From positions 21,978,744-22,042,743 of the forward strand of contig OX419759.1 in the NCBI GenBank assembly GCA_948567375.1: a stretch of DNA of 64,000 nt. Direction: 5' to 3'. The stretch comes from Lunularia cruciata. Lineage: Eukaryota > Streptophyta > Marchantiopsida > Lunulariales > Lunulariaceae. The position numbers and the translations under genes are program-made. Positions 10,265-22,490 of this stretch are shown piece by piece. Position 1 is the stretch's first letter, and every line of letters starts with the position of its first letter. The notes under the pieces are model-generated. The model was not told the origin of the DNA. It made no database searches and worked only from the letters and a program-made list of their open reading frames with translations.

Positions 10265-10756
10265 ATGACATACCAATTGAGAGATTTGAGTGACATATTG
10301 AGGAAGGGTCAATTTTATAGAGTTGAGATCTCATGCATGAGGAATGTGAGAGCAACAAAAAGCATGTTTGAGTGTTTAAAGTCATCTTGGGAACATGGAG
10401 GGTCACCAAGAGTGGAAATTGAGGCTATGCAAGGTTCCCCAAGGGTCTGAGGTGATTTAGGGGTGGATTTGAGGAAAATAGAGTTTAGAATAGAATTTGA
10501 AGAGATTGTTGAGAGGATCCAAAAACCTACACCACTTGGAGGAAAAAGTGAGTCTAAGTGTTTTTTATGTAGAGAGAAAGGACATAAGACAAGTTCATGT
10601 CCATTGACCTTTGAGAGTAAGAGATTGAGGGAAAGGAGAGGGTTACTTGATTTGGATGTTGGACCTTCTTCACCAAGATTGGGAGGGAGAAGATCTAAGA
10701 CCAAGGGGTTGTGTGAGTGGAAGGACTTCCAAAAGGACATGAATGTAGTGGAGTAA
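10265..10756 (+). pseudogene. Upstream frame with a CCHC zinc knuckle, of unknown family
   Basis: One frame of about 163 codons broken by a TGA at 10448-10450. Near 10558-10600 it reads CFLCREKGHKTSSC, an exact CX2CX4HX4C zinc knuckle, followed by a basic run (SKRLRERRG) and a Gly/Arg segment. It precedes the A-2 gag core, which has its own zinc knuckle 6 kb further on, so this is an extra nucleic-acid-binding module. It could be an additional Gag-like protein of family A, a captured host fragment, or part of an older element. A-1 does not include this region, so I cannot test whether it is a family trait. Confidence 0.5.
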
Positions 10757-11068
10757 AAGCACTTTTGGAGACTATGATAAAGTATCTTGGAGAGACTCTT
10801 GGTACAACTACAGAAATAATATCACCTTCAACAACTATTTCTCAAGATTAGTGATGGAGATAATATTTGAACTTATGGATAAACTATCCATGAGAGTTTG
10901 ATTAATATGCACTCTAGGATTTGATGTTGCTATAGAAATCTTGGACCAACCTGAACCTTTTTTCCCCTAGGGTAGATTACTCTTAAATGGTTTTAGTCAT
11001 GTATATACTCTATTAGTTATAGTGTGAGAGAAAAGAAGAAAAATTCAGAAAAAAAAGATAGTGAGGGG

Positions 11069-11244
11069 CTAAGATGGGAAAACTTCCGGTTTTCTTGGCA
11101 AGGATGGAGAAGATGTGGAGGTCTTTGTGAGAGACTTCAAGAGAGCTTTCATAGGAAACAATGAGAGGAGGAAGACTAAGTGGGCCTTATTATTACCAGA
11201 TTTCTTTGAGGATGCAACACTTACATGGTATGAGTTAGAATACC

Positions 11245-11283
<39 letters not shown>

Positions 11284-11544
11284 TAGGCAAGAAGAGTCTT
11301 AGGAGAGTTTGACTTCATCACTCATTGAGAACTTTCTTCCAAATGAGAGTAATGAGAGATTGATGAGTGAGGTTATCTTCCTCAAACAAGGAAATGGAGA
11401 GAAAGTGAGAAATTATGTAGAAAGAGTGGAGAAGTTAGAGTCCAAATTGTGCATAGTGTTGAGGAAGGGTGGGGATGATTTGGAGACTACTATGATTGGC
11501 ATAGGGTCCATTCTCACCAAGAATTTTGTGAGAGGGTTGAGACT
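11069..11544 (+). pseudogene. A-2 gag core, first part
   Basis: The frame reads VEVFVRDFKRAF, then DFFEDATLTWYELEY, the Trp-containing core of retrotransposon Gag. An AG microsatellite (11248-11277) then disturbs the frame, and the second half of the core continues in another frame with ENFLPNESNERLMSE and a leucine-rich segment until B1 inserts at 11545. The gag frame resumes at 16226 once B1 and one copy of the target duplication are left out. Confidence 0.82.
11248..11277 (+). repeat. (AG)15 microsatellite inside A-2 gag
   Basis: Thirty bases of pure AG dinucleotide. It encodes an Arg-Glu run in the frame entering it and coincides with the gag frame change, so slippage is the likely cause of the shift. 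Confidence 0.9.
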
Positions 11545-12633
11545 TGTGACAACTCGGCAAATATCACTTTTGTGGTAATCAAGTAAGTAAAGTTTGTTCC
11601 CATAGAGATATAATCCAGAATTGGTCAAACAGTAATAATCTTAGTCCTTCTTGGTTGCATCTTTAGTCTCTCGGGTAGAAACCACATCCAAAAGAGAGGA
11701 ACAAGCACTAACATGAAGTCTTGTTATGAATTAACACTCCTTAATGACAACTCCATCAAATCTTTCCAAACAATCTTGATTGTGATGATTCAGGCTCTCC
11801 CAAAAATAGCACTTCACTGCAAAATGACTTTGCCTTAGAATTATGTTCCACCCCTCCACTGAAGGCACAACTTCCTTGATCAAAATTCCTTCACATCAAC
11901 ACTGCGTTACACTCACAAATGCAAATTACTACCAACACTACAATTCCTCTCAAATTTGTCAAGGCATTGCTCCAATTGCACTTCAATCAGAATCAAACAC
12001 ACATAATGAAGATCAAAGATGTGTAATCCAACATCCAACACACTCTGACTTGCACTTCAAAATTCTTCACACACTCACAAACACACACACAACGTTGATA
12101 CTTGGAATCAAGCTCAAGCGACGAGCACTACTTCACAACACTTTGCTTTATCTATTCTCAGAAATTATGAGCACTGAACAACATATGACTGCAAATTCCA
12201 CCTTTAAATAGTGAAGCAAATGACAGTTAACTACCAACTATACCATTCTATAACAACTCTTCTAACCTACAGATCCAAAATGACAATGCACCTCTTCATA
12301 TTTGCCTCTTCAAATCTCAAAACTATTACTACTCTGATCTGATATCTACTTCTTCCTCAGCTTCCAATCCCAAAATAATCCCACACACTACTCTATCCTT
12401 GGATCTATCTGATATTACTAATCCTTCACTATTTCTACTACTTCTTCACTAAAATTTGCAGTTCGCATCATAGGTAACCTTTCTAATTCTCTATCTCTCA
12501 ACCCACTCTTCTCTAATATCTCCACTGGTAATTCTAAAGATATTTGTACTCCTATATCATCTACTTCGGGTTTTGCTCTTATATCCTTCCAAAGTTTATC
12601 TTTCTACAATTTCACCAAGTCTAATCTAATTGT

Positions 12634-13120
12634 GATATTATCTTCCACTTCTAATATCTTTATATCTACACAAGTTCAGAGACTAATCAACAAGGCATTC
12701 AAGTCTTTATCCTTCACATTTCTCCTCCTTGTCTCTTGCACCAACAACTTCAACTCGTGCAATCGTGTTTCTTTGATCCGGACACTGGCTTCTATACTTA
12801 GCATTGCATTCATCTTTGTTACAATCTCCTTCAATGGCTCAAGTCTCATTCTTCTCTCTTGTTCTTGATCTACAAGCCAATCTTCCCTATACATTGCTAA
12901 TTTTGCCTTGAACTTGGCTTTCACTGTCTCCTTCTCCTTCTCCTTCTCCTTCTCATTTTTCACCATCTTCTCCTCCAAATTATGGAGTAACTCTCTCAGT
13001 CTTTCTTCTTCTCTATACTTCACTATCAACTCTCTGTGCCAGAGCTGCTTCTTTTCTTCTACACTCTCCATCACTCTATCAAGCTCTTGCTCCTTCTCTG
13101 CTACTCTTGCCATAGCATGA
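12634..13120 (-). pseudogene. B1 U3 protein: coiled-coil segment
   Basis: About 145 codons with dense Glu, Lys, Arg and Leu in heptad-like spacing; it includes a KEKEKEKE run encoded by a CTCCTT-type hexanucleotide repeat near 12927-12954, and ends in the block RLHELKLLVQETRRR shared by all B copies. It corresponds to the second half of the protein encoded in LTR B6 (39510-40609). The antisense Ser/Phe-rich frame here is a shadow. Confidence 0.7.
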
Positions 13121-13462
13121 ATAATCTCTAATCAAGAATCAACAAACTATTGTTTCAAGATTTCATACTACGCTATCTACCTTTCCCTTGCTATGACATT
13201 CAGCTCTACAATTCTTTCTCTACTCCCCACTTCTCTCTTCAAGTTTTCAATTACTTGATTTTGTACTAATGCATCTACTCGTACTACCTCCCTCTCTTCC
13301 TCACCTTGGGTTATACTCTTCTTCAACTCTCAGTTCTCTTTTTCTAAGAGTGCTAACACCTACAACACAATCTTCACCTCCAAACACTTTGACTGCATTT
13401 CATTCTTGTGCTCCAACTTTACTAACAACGGACACACAACCTCCCGCAAATACTCTACTCTT

Positions 13463-15368
13463 TATGGTACTCACATTTTTCATTTTGGACGAGTTTTGAA
13501 GAAGAAATGACTTGCTGAAACCAAATTGAAACCAAATGGAGAAGAAATGAGTGGAAACTTGTATTTTGATCAGACCCGCAAAAGTCAATTTCATGTAAGA
13601 GGAAGAAATGCTCAGTTTGGATCAGACCTGAAGAAGTTTACTTCGTGTCAAAGGAGGAAAAACTCGGAGCAGACGTTAAGGAGGGCAAACCCGAAGGAGA
13701 AATAGAAGTTGTAGGTCAGGATTCTTGCGGGAGCTATATCTCAGTGACCACAACTTCAAATCAAGTGTGTTATATCTCGTTGGAAACGTCTCGTTCAGGG
13801 CTTTCCATTGCCAGCAAAATCGCAAATTTTGGAGGTCTGTAGAAGAAGTTACAAGCATTTGAAGTTTCTGGAGTAGATGTACTTCGGGTCAAAGTGTCTT
13901 CGGGTCAATGTGTCTTTGTACTTCGGACTTCGTACTTTGGGTTTACATGACTTCGGGTCTAAAGACTTTGCCTCAAGATGAAGATGACTAAATCAGAGGT
14001 TGCCGTACCTTGGAGTGCAGTGAAGGTGTTTTTGGGAGTTTTGCCAAAGGGATCAGAGGAAGTTAGAGTAGGGAAAGAAGATAGTTAGGATACCCATGAC
14101 TTCAATTTTAGTTCTAATTGAAGATGGAACATGAATTGAAGGAGAAGTAGCAGTAATGAATAAACCCGAAGTGCAGGATCAGACAGTAAGTGTCTTCGGG
14201 TTAGTAACATGAGTGATTAGGGGAAAATGGGTTACAAATTGAAGGTGTAGATAGTGTACCCATGCTTTCAATTACAATTCTTGATGATGACACAAATGAA
14301 TTAGTAAAAGAATTGATAGTAGTTAAACCCGAGGTAAGAGAGATAGGAGTGCAGGTGTCTTCGGATTTGACATTTGACACTTTAGAGAAGAGTGGGTTGA
14401 GAGATAAAGATTTAGAAGGCTTAACTATGATAGGAATTTCATATCAGGAAGGAGAAATGTTAGAATTAGTGGAAGAAGTAGGAGATGTGAAACCCGAGAA
14501 AAATGTAGTAGGAAGTAAGATTACTTCAGGTTCGGGTTTGAAAGCCGAAGAAGAAGTAGACATCGGATCGGAGTAGAAACAGATTTGAGATTTGAAGGGG
14601 CAGATATGAAGAGGTGCATTGTCATATGGGATCTGTAAGTTAGAACAGTTGTGGTAGAATAGTATAGTTGTTAGAACTGTCGATTGCTTCACTACTTAAG
14701 AGTGGCATTCGTAGGAAATTGTTGTTCAGTGCTCATTATTTCTGAGAATAGATAAAGCAAAGTGCTGTGAAGCAGTGCTCGTTGCTTGAGCTTGATTTCG
14801 AGTATCAACTTCGTGTCTATGTTTGTGAGTGTTTGGAGAAATTTGAAGTGCAAGTCAAAGTGCTTGTTGGATGTTGGATTCCACAACCTTGATCTTCATT
14901 CTGTGTGTTTGATCCTCAGTGAAGTGCAATCAAAGCAATGCCTTGACAGATCTGAGAGGAATTGTAGTGTTGGTAGTATTCTGCATTTGTGAGTGTAGTG
15001 CGAAGTTGATGTGAAGCAATTTTGATCAAGGAAGTTGTGCCTTCAGTAGAGGGGTAGAACACAATTTTGAGGTGAAGTCATTTTGCAGTGAAGTGCCATT
15101 TTTGGGAGAGCCTGAATCATCACAATCAAGATTGTTTGGAAAGATTTGATGGAGTTGTGATTAAGGAGTGTGAATTTGTGACAAGACTGCGAGTCAGTGC
15201 TTGTTACTCTCTTCTGGGTGTGGTTTCTACTTGAGAGACTAAAGAAGAACTCAAGAAGAACTAAATTGTTACTTTGCTTTGTATTTGGACATTTTTGACT
15301 CGTATCTCTACGGGAACAAACTTTACTTACCCGATTACCGCAAAAGTGATATTTGCCGGGTTGTCACA
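13463..15368 (+). mobile_element. B2: internally deleted solo B LTR inside B1
   Basis: Starts TATGGTACTCACA (decayed TGTGGTACCCACA) and ends GGGTTGTCACA. Flanked by perfect CTCTT duplications (13458-13462 and 15369-15373). At 1906 bp it keeps both LTR ends and the TATA/R/U5 half but lacks most of the U3 coding region; only the last part of the frame remains (14262-14576, with TLEKSGLRDKDLEGL). It lies in the opposite orientation to B1 and is younger. Confidence 0.9.
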
Positions 15369-15924
15369 CTCTTCCACTTGGGTTTACCTCACCTTGCGGA
15401 CTTGTCTCCTTCTTTGCCTCTTCTTCACTCAATACTTGCCTTCTCAACCCTAATCACCTTATTGGAATGGATTCTTTGCTCCCCAAACTTCCACTCTCCA
15501 CTTCTCTTACCTTACTTGGTCCCGCTTCATACTTCACCTTCCTTTTGGAGTGAACTCCTTGTTGAATGGTCACCCTCTTCTCCTCCTAATTTGGAACTTC
15601 GTCTTCTACATGCAAGTAACATTCTTCTTCTATTTCCATCTTTCCTTTCTCCTCCTTGGGTACTGATTGTATCTCCATTCCATCTCCACTCTTGCTGCTT
15701 GTTTCCCCACTCTATAACATGAATTTGGGTTCTTCTCCCATGTTTGAGTCTTCTTCCTTGCACTCGGCCTCTCCTTTTGACTCCTTGTCTGACAACACGA
15801 TTACCACCATGTCTCTCTTTGGGTTTACTTTCCTTGTCTTCCAAGGTCTTGTTGCCGCTTCTTCGTCTTTGCCTTGTCGACTTCTCTTCTTTGACTTCAG
15901 AGTGTTCACCTCCAATTGCACACA

Positions 15925-16200
15925 CTACCCTGTTTGTGTGTAGTACTCGTCACTACTCCTTATCTGCAAGATGTACTGCTGCTCCTCCACATCAACATCT
16001 CTTCTCAAATCAAGGTGGAAGTGCGACACCATCTTGTGTCTCTTTGCCGCATTCAGCAAGTCCAGTCCCAAATAAAAGTGGGCTGCAAATTGCACAATGT
16101 AGTGTGGAGGCAACTTGTCTTGTTTCACACCATCTGTCTTGCACATTGATGAAAGCACTTCACCCAATTGATTGGCTCCCCTGCAAACATCTTGTGGAAG
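15925..16200 (-). pseudogene. B1 U3 protein: end of the N-terminal domain
   Basis: Reads the PPHYIVQFAAHFYLGL block and then SHFHLDLRRDVDVEEQQY, matching B4 and B6 at the protein level. Downstream on the minus strand (about 15527-15925) an acidic, Lys-rich spacer follows. The 5' part of the coding domain is missing in this copy. Confidence 0.7.
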
Positions 16201-16225
16201 AATACCAAAAAATGTAGGTACCACA

Positions 16226-16720
16226 AGACCACAAATAAGAAGTAAGGTGAGATATGAGAAACTTTCTTCCAAGGTTGAAGCTATCAAGATTGCAATTTGT
16301 ATGGAAGAGAGTTTAGAAGAAGATGAGAGTGATTTGGTGGTGAAGGAGGTTGTGCATCCTCCTCAAGGCTACAAGTATGGTGGAACTTCTAATAATTTGG
16401 TGGTAAGGGTTGCACCACAAGTAGTAGGTGCTCCAATTTTTGCACCTCCACCAAAAGATCCATTTCAAACCATTAGAGAACAGCTTGCAAATCCAAGATC
16501 AATGTGGTGCAAGTATGGGAGAAGAGAGAGGTGAATCAAAGTAAAGGAAGAGACCCTAGAGCTATCCTCTATATGGAAGCTATCCATATAGAGGAGGCCA
16601 AATAGCCAACAATTTCAGTGATAGAAATTGTTTTGGTTGTGGAAGAGCAGGCCATATCCAAAGGAATTGCCCAAATTCCACTTACCATGGAGGAAGGAGT
16701 TTAGTAGGGAGCCAATAGAG
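16226..16720 (+). pseudogene. A-2 gag, second part with zinc knuckle
   Basis: Continues the gag frame after B1 to a TGA near 16532. Beyond the break, about 16630-16675 encodes CFGCGRAGHIQRNCP, a canonical CX2CX4HX4C nucleocapsid zinc knuckle. Intact Gag would package element RNA into particles. Confidence 0.8.
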
Positions 16721-17530
16721 TGAAAGAAGGAGGTAATGAAACCCAAGTGGATCCTAATCCAAACAAAGGCAAGGAGGTAGGATCTATAGATGTGGTTGAG
16801 AGCAAGTATGAGAAGGGAGAGTGCTCAAACTCCAAGGGTCTTAATTTGGAGCTTTTTGCACAAGAGAAGAAGAGAGCTCTTTTTGCAAAGGATGTGCACT
16901 CTTCTCAAGGATTTACTCCTAGCAAAGATACTCCTATATCTACTAGGAGCCCTTGCACCTCAACACCATCAACAACAAAGACTCCAAGAAAGAAGTTGGG
17001 GATGGAGGACTTCTTGATCTCCAAGCAACAATTGAACTACAATGTGTTAGAAGATATTTGTAGTCAAAAAGCTAACATCATAGTAGGCCAATTGATTGCT
17101 TTGAACCCTATCTTGAGAAAGGATCTTAGAGGTAGTTTGAGCTCTACAAGGAGCAAGAGGAAGAAGAAGGCAAAGCACCAATATCAATAGGGGTGGTGGA
17201 TGCCAAACTAGCACCATGGGAGGCTTGTGAATATGCCTCCAAGATTGATATGAGAGTGAATGGTCACAACATCAAGGATGCATTGGTTGATGGAGGATCA
17301 TCATTGAATGTCATGTCAAAAAGGTTGATGAAGAAGTTGGGTATGCTACCCTTAAGAACTTCAACATTTGTGGTGAGCATGGCAAACAAGCAATAAATTT
17401 GACCAATAGAGATGATGGATAAGGTGGTAGTTTCAATTATAGGAGTTCAAAATCTCATGATCTTCCAAGTCTTGAAGGACTCAAACTATGACTTACTTCT
17501 TGGGAGGCCATGGTTGAGAGCAACATGCAC
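16720..17530 (+). pseudogene. A-2 Gag-Pol linker and aspartic protease
   Basis: A 156-codon linker (16720-17190) runs into the protease N-terminal region; a frame change at about 17190 leads to KDALVDGGSSLNVMS, where D-G-G replaces the usual D-S/T-G, and after two stops (17394 on) to NYDLLLGRPWLRA, the second protease signature. Functional protease would process Gag and Pol. Confidence 0.82.
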
Positions 17531-17635
17531 AACTGATTGATAGCACAAAGGGTATTTGAGGAATGGGCCAAAAAACCATAAAATCACATTCTTGAAACTA
17601 ACACCACCAACACTTCACATTTAGATACACCATCT

Positions 17636-18883
17636 TTGGATTATTGGGAATTAGATTCTGAAGAAGGAGCTTCAGGTGTGGACAAAGGCATGGAAGACGA
17701 GACTTCTACAAAGGAGGATGAATCTGAATTTGATTCAGATGTGTATCTTTTGTGTATTATGAATTTTTCACCTAAGCCAAAGGTTTTGACAGACCCAGAT
17801 AAATCACCCTTGACACTTCAAGAGATAGAAAGGAGGTTATCTACTCTCAAGTATGATCCAAATGTTTGAAGAGATTTTCCAGAAAACATCCATGTGTTTG
17901 CTTTCACTTACAAGGATCTAAAGAAAGTCACCTTGGAGGAGCACAAGATAGAGGTGGAGTCACATGCAACACCAGTCCACCAAAAGCAATGTCGCATTAG
18001 CCCACCAATAGCTTTGGTTGTGAAGGAAGAGATTGATAAGCTCAAGGAGGCAGGATTTATCTTTGAGGTGGAAAATTCAGAATGGTTGTCTCCAATTGTG
18101 ATTGTGAAGAAAAAAATGGCAAGATTTAGGATGTGTGAATTACAAGAAGCTCAATGATGTTACCAAGAAGGAATACTACCTGTTGCCATTCATTGATGAG
18201 ATCTTGGATGAAGTTGCAAGTCATGATAGGTACAATTTTGGAGATGGGTATAATGGATTTAACCAAATCAAGATTGCACCAAAGCATCAACAACTCATCA
18301 CATTCACCACACCTTGGAGAACTTAGACTTTCAAGATCATGCCTTTAGGGCTTTGCAATACTCCAGCCACATTCCAACAGTTTATGAACAAGTTGTTTGA
18401 ACCTTTCACTGGGAAATTTGTGAGAGACTTCATTGATGACTTTTGTGTCTATGGGAGCAAGGAGGCGCACTTTGAGCACCTAATCAAGGTCTTGCAACAC
18501 TTGGATGAAGCAAATGCATCAATCAACCCAATGAAGTGCATTTTTGGATGTGAAGTAGGTCTACTTTTGGGGCACATCATCTCCAAGGATGGAATAGCAG
18601 TTGATCTTGAGAAGTTGAGGAAAATCTCAAACCTTCCATTCCCTTCAAGCTTGCAAAGTTACACCAACTCTTGGGGATGGTTGGGTACTATAAGGGGTTC
18701 ATCTTCTCATTTTCCAACAAGGCTTATGCATTGACCATTAACATGAAAAAAGGTGTAGATAACATGGTGATTTTGGAAGACAAGGAGGAGCTCAAGCAAT
18801 CCCTTAGCTTAATTCTTGCTAAAATTGATTGGAGTAAGCCTTTCATCCTCTATATTGATGCTTCAAATGTAGCTATAAGATGT
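17636..18883 (+). pseudogene. A-2 reverse transcriptase and start of RNase H
   Basis: An acidic linker (17636-17869) is separated by a TGA from RT starting near 17880. RT is about collinear with A-1 RT but carries frameshifts near 18110, 18326 and 18660. The catalytic box FIDDFCVYG is retained. The RNase H first block (ILYIDASNVAI) is reached just before B3 inserts at 18884. Upstream substitutions at former CpG sites are frequent relative to A-1. Confidence 0.88.
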
Positions 18884-21800
18884 TGTGACAACCCGACAGA
18901 TATCACTTTTGCGGTAATCAGGTAAGTAAAGTTTTATCTTGCAAAGATACGATTCAAAATTGGTCAAATACAAAGCAAAGTAATGAAATCAATTCTTCTT
19001 GAGTTCTTCTTTAATCTCTCAAGTAGAAACTACACCCAAAAGAGAGTAACAAGCACTAACGCATAGTCTTGTCACAAATTACCACTTTTAATCATAAACC
19101 TATCAAATCTTTCCAAACAATCTTGCTTTTGATGATTTAGTCTCTCCTAAAAATGGCACTTCACTTGCAAAACAAATTTGCCTCAGAATTGTGTTCCACC
19201 CATCCACTGAAGGCACAACTTCCTTGATCAAAATTACTTCACATCAACAGTGCACTGCACTCACAATTGCAAAATACTACCAACACTACAATTCCTCTTA
19301 GATCTATCAATGCATTGATCCAATTGCACTTCACTCAAGATCAAACACACATAATAAAGATCAAGGTTGAAGAATCCAACATCCAACAAACACATTGACT
19401 TGCACTTCAGAATTGTCAAAACACTCACAACTACAAACTCAGAATTGATACTTGGAATTAAGCTCAAGCAACGAGCATTGCAACTAGCACTTCACTTTAT
19501 CTATTCTCAAAATTATGAGCACTGAACAACATAACACTGCCTTTGAATAGTAGAGCAATAGACAATTACTAACAATTATACCGTTCTACAACAACTTTTC
19601 CTACTTGCAGATCCGAAATGACATTGCACCTCTTCATATCTGCCTCTTCAAATTTCAATCTATTTTTACTTTGATATGATGTCAACTTTGACATCGGTAT
19701 CCAAACCCAATGTTCCTTCAAGTATTTCTCCTTCTTTGGGTCTACTCAATTCTACTTCCAACTCCTCTATTTCTATGATTTCTTCACTACAAACTGCAAT
19801 TGCATTCCTATCTATCCTATCTAACTACTTGCACTTCACAACAAAGTTTATCCAACTCTGTCCTAACAAGATCCAATCTGAGACACACATTGTCTCCTAC
19901 TTCTAACATTTTCTTATCTACCCATTCTCACAGACAAATAAACAAATTATTCAGCTTTGTGTCCTTTGCCTTTCTCTTCCTTGTCTCTTGCACCAACAAC
20001 TTCAACTTGTGCAGCTTGGTTCTTCTAATTTCCCTTTGACCTTTGTGCTGAGCATAACCTTTATCTCATTTACCACTCTTGCTAAGTCATTGGCTCCCAC
20101 CACTATCTTGAGCTTCTCCTTCTTTCTTTCTTCTTCCAATTCATTGTGATACATTTGTAATTCATCCTCAAACTCAACCTTCATTGCCTCCTTCTCTTGT
20201 CAATTTACCGCAATTTGTTCTTCCACCACCATCCTTGCAATCAATCTTCTTCCCTACCACACTCTACTAACTCCCACTGCCAGGCTTGATCTTTCTTAGC
20301 TGCCTTCTTCTTCAAACTCTCCAACTCTTGCTTCATTACTACCACACTTGCCTTCCAATGTATTAATTCTACTCATGCATCAACAATTTCTCTTTTCAGC
20401 ACTTCTACCAATGTCTTCTTCTCCTTAGCTTCCTCATGACACTTTACCAAATCCTCCCTTGTTGCTTTAGAATTCTTACCCCAAAGAATCTCCTCCTCCC
20501 AAAGTTCTTTGGCTTCCATCTCTACTTTTGTTAGCTTGCTTTTCAACAACGAGCTCTCCGCACTCCACTTCTCTACTAGTGCTAACTCATCTCACACGTC
20601 GGAGTTAGCACTCACCATCTCTACTTTCTTCTACTATAGAAACACCAACAGCAGACACATGACTTTTGATAGATACTCCACTCCATCATACTTCTTGTCA
20701 TCAGCCCGAACTTCATCTTCCTCTAAAGGTAACTCTCCTACTAGCGCCTTACTCCAAAGTCACAATCTTCTTACCATCAAGGTTTCCCCATCCAAGCTCT
20801 CCTCCTCTTCTATGGTGACTTTACTAGACCCACATTGGCTGTGTGCACACTTCTCTTTCCCTAGCAGTTCTTGGACATGCCAAAACTCCTTCTTCTTCCT
20901 TCTTCTCACACCCTTGTTTGATAGTGAACACCTCTAGACTTAGCTTCCATGTATCCACACTCCATCTTTGGGTTTTCTGAACCTCTGCCTTGCCTTCACT
21001 GCCACTACTTGATTCTTCACTTCACAATGTGAACTCTTCTTCTCCTCCCAAAGCTTCTCCCTTTGACTCAATTTCTCCTTTGGACTCCTCCGCTTCTTCC
21101 AGAGTTGATTCCTTTGCTATCACCACCACTACCTTTGGGTTAGGCTTTTGCAGCTTCTACGGCTATAATGCTGCAATGCAACTTTCAGGCTTAGTTCTCT
21201 TCCTTGCCCTTGGGATATCAACCACTACAATTCTTTCCTTCCCACTTTTCTTGTCATACTTGTCCCCTTCTTGCACTCGCCCCATATAATACCATTCATC
21301 CGCATCCGCTTCCTTGCACAAATCCAAATAAAAGTGCAATTGCATTTAGTTTCTCTCCTCCAAAGTGAGTAAATTTAGCCCAGAGTAGAAATGAGTTGCA
21401 AAGAGCATGAAGTAATGTGGTTGCATGTCCATCCTCCAACTTGAAATCATCTGCCACACTTGCTGATGTGGACATTTCACCCAGTCTATTGCCTCTCCTT
21501 CAAACATTTGGTGAAAGAACACCACCTATTGCATCATGACATAAGTGGTCTGCTTTGGCTTAAACATTTCCATCATTGCACTTACAATCCCTCTATATCT
21601 ATCCACCTTATACCCATTCTTGGTACAAGGTTGATTGAAAGAATTTCTCACGTTTCTTCTAAGGCATCATACTTCCAATAGAAGGTGGTACCTCCTGCTT
21701 CTCTCCCTAGGACTATTCTCCAATCTGATTCAATCCATCAAGCTGGATTTCCTCTCTTCTCTTCATGCTTTGGCCCATCCTTGCAATCACTTGCTGCAAT

Positions 21801-22490
21801 TTCTGCCATGAAACGTAGAAAACTGAAATTCCAGTTCCAGGCCAAGAACGTGATACAAAGTCTTGCTAAGACCTCAATCCTTGCCACTACATCTAATATA
21901 CACATTGCAAGTCTTCTCACCGTGCTCTGCTTACTCAATTTTGGGGCCATTGTATGTTTCCTCACTCTCTTCTTGTGGAAGATCATTCCCGAGATCCTAA
22001 CCCACTTGTCTTCTTGCAGATTTGCAATTTGCATTACAATTTACCTTACTTTGAATAAGGATGCGGTAGCTTTTGGACATTGCACTACTCCTTGCATAAA
22101 TCTTGATTTTATAGTCCTTTGATAATTGGTTGTTCTTTAATTTCTTCTCTGCTCTAGTCACCAATTTTGTGAGGTTGTTTCATGTCACTATCAAGAACCT
22201 CTTGATCCCAAGGTTGTCACTTTCTTCCTGTGTACTTTCTTGATTGGCAAACCCCAAAGAAGTTTGTTATAGGTTCTTTGGATAAGGCTACACTACTCAA
22301 TACAAATTCACCTTCTTTGTCTTTCTCTCTTGTTCATCCCTGGTCTTGACCCGAGGTCAACTTTGGGTTTGGCCCAAACACACGCTTCTTTGCATTTTCC
22401 TTCATGTTAAGCCCTCCTTTGGCTTAACTATGTACTTCTTCTTCAAAAAGTTATGGAAACCATCCAAAACCAAAAAATGTGGGTACTACT
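18884..22490 (-). mobile_element. B3: solo B-type LTR in A-2 RNase H
   Basis: Begins TGTGACAACCCGACAG and ends GTGGGTACTACT, the reversed LTR ends. Flanks GATGT (18879-18883) and GATGC (22491-22495) are the 5-bp target duplication with one change; A-1 shows the uninterrupted site near 1030-1045. At 3607 bp it is close to full length. It belongs to the subfamily whose U3 protein starts MAPKxSKQSTVRRLA. Confidence 0.9.
20002..22034 (-). pseudogene. B3 U3 protein, fragmented
   Basis: Read on the minus strand from about 22034: MAPKLSKQSTVRRLA, then ARLCITFLAWNWNFSF and DGPKHEEKRGNPA (N-terminal domain), an acidic spacer near 21000-21350, and coiled-coil fragments down to 20002 ending with the RLHELKLLVQ-type block near 19990. 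Frames shift repeatedly, so no protein is expected. It shares domain order with B4 and B6 while differing in sequence, which marks a separate subfamily. Confidence 0.7.

Larger units (their letters stand above)
11545..16225 (-). mobile_element. B1: solo B-type LTR, inserted in A-2 gag and itself interrupted by B2
   Basis: On the plus strand it starts TGTGACAACTCGG (the reversed LTR 3' end) and ends GGTACCACA (the reversed LTR start). Flanks AGACT (11540-11544) and AGACC (16226-16230) form a 5-bp target duplication with one change. Without B2 it is about 2.77 kb, shorter than the 3.7 kb type, because most of the N-terminal coding domain is deleted just inside the 5' end. Confidence 0.88.

Noticed and set aside
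12908-13120. Plus-strand Ser/Phe-rich frame
   Set aside because: Antisense of the Glu/Lys/Arg coiled coil of B1.
15279-15943. Plus-strand frames rich in Leu, Ser and Pro spanning the B2/B1 junction
   Set aside because: They cross an insertion boundary and are antisense to the acidic spacer of B1.
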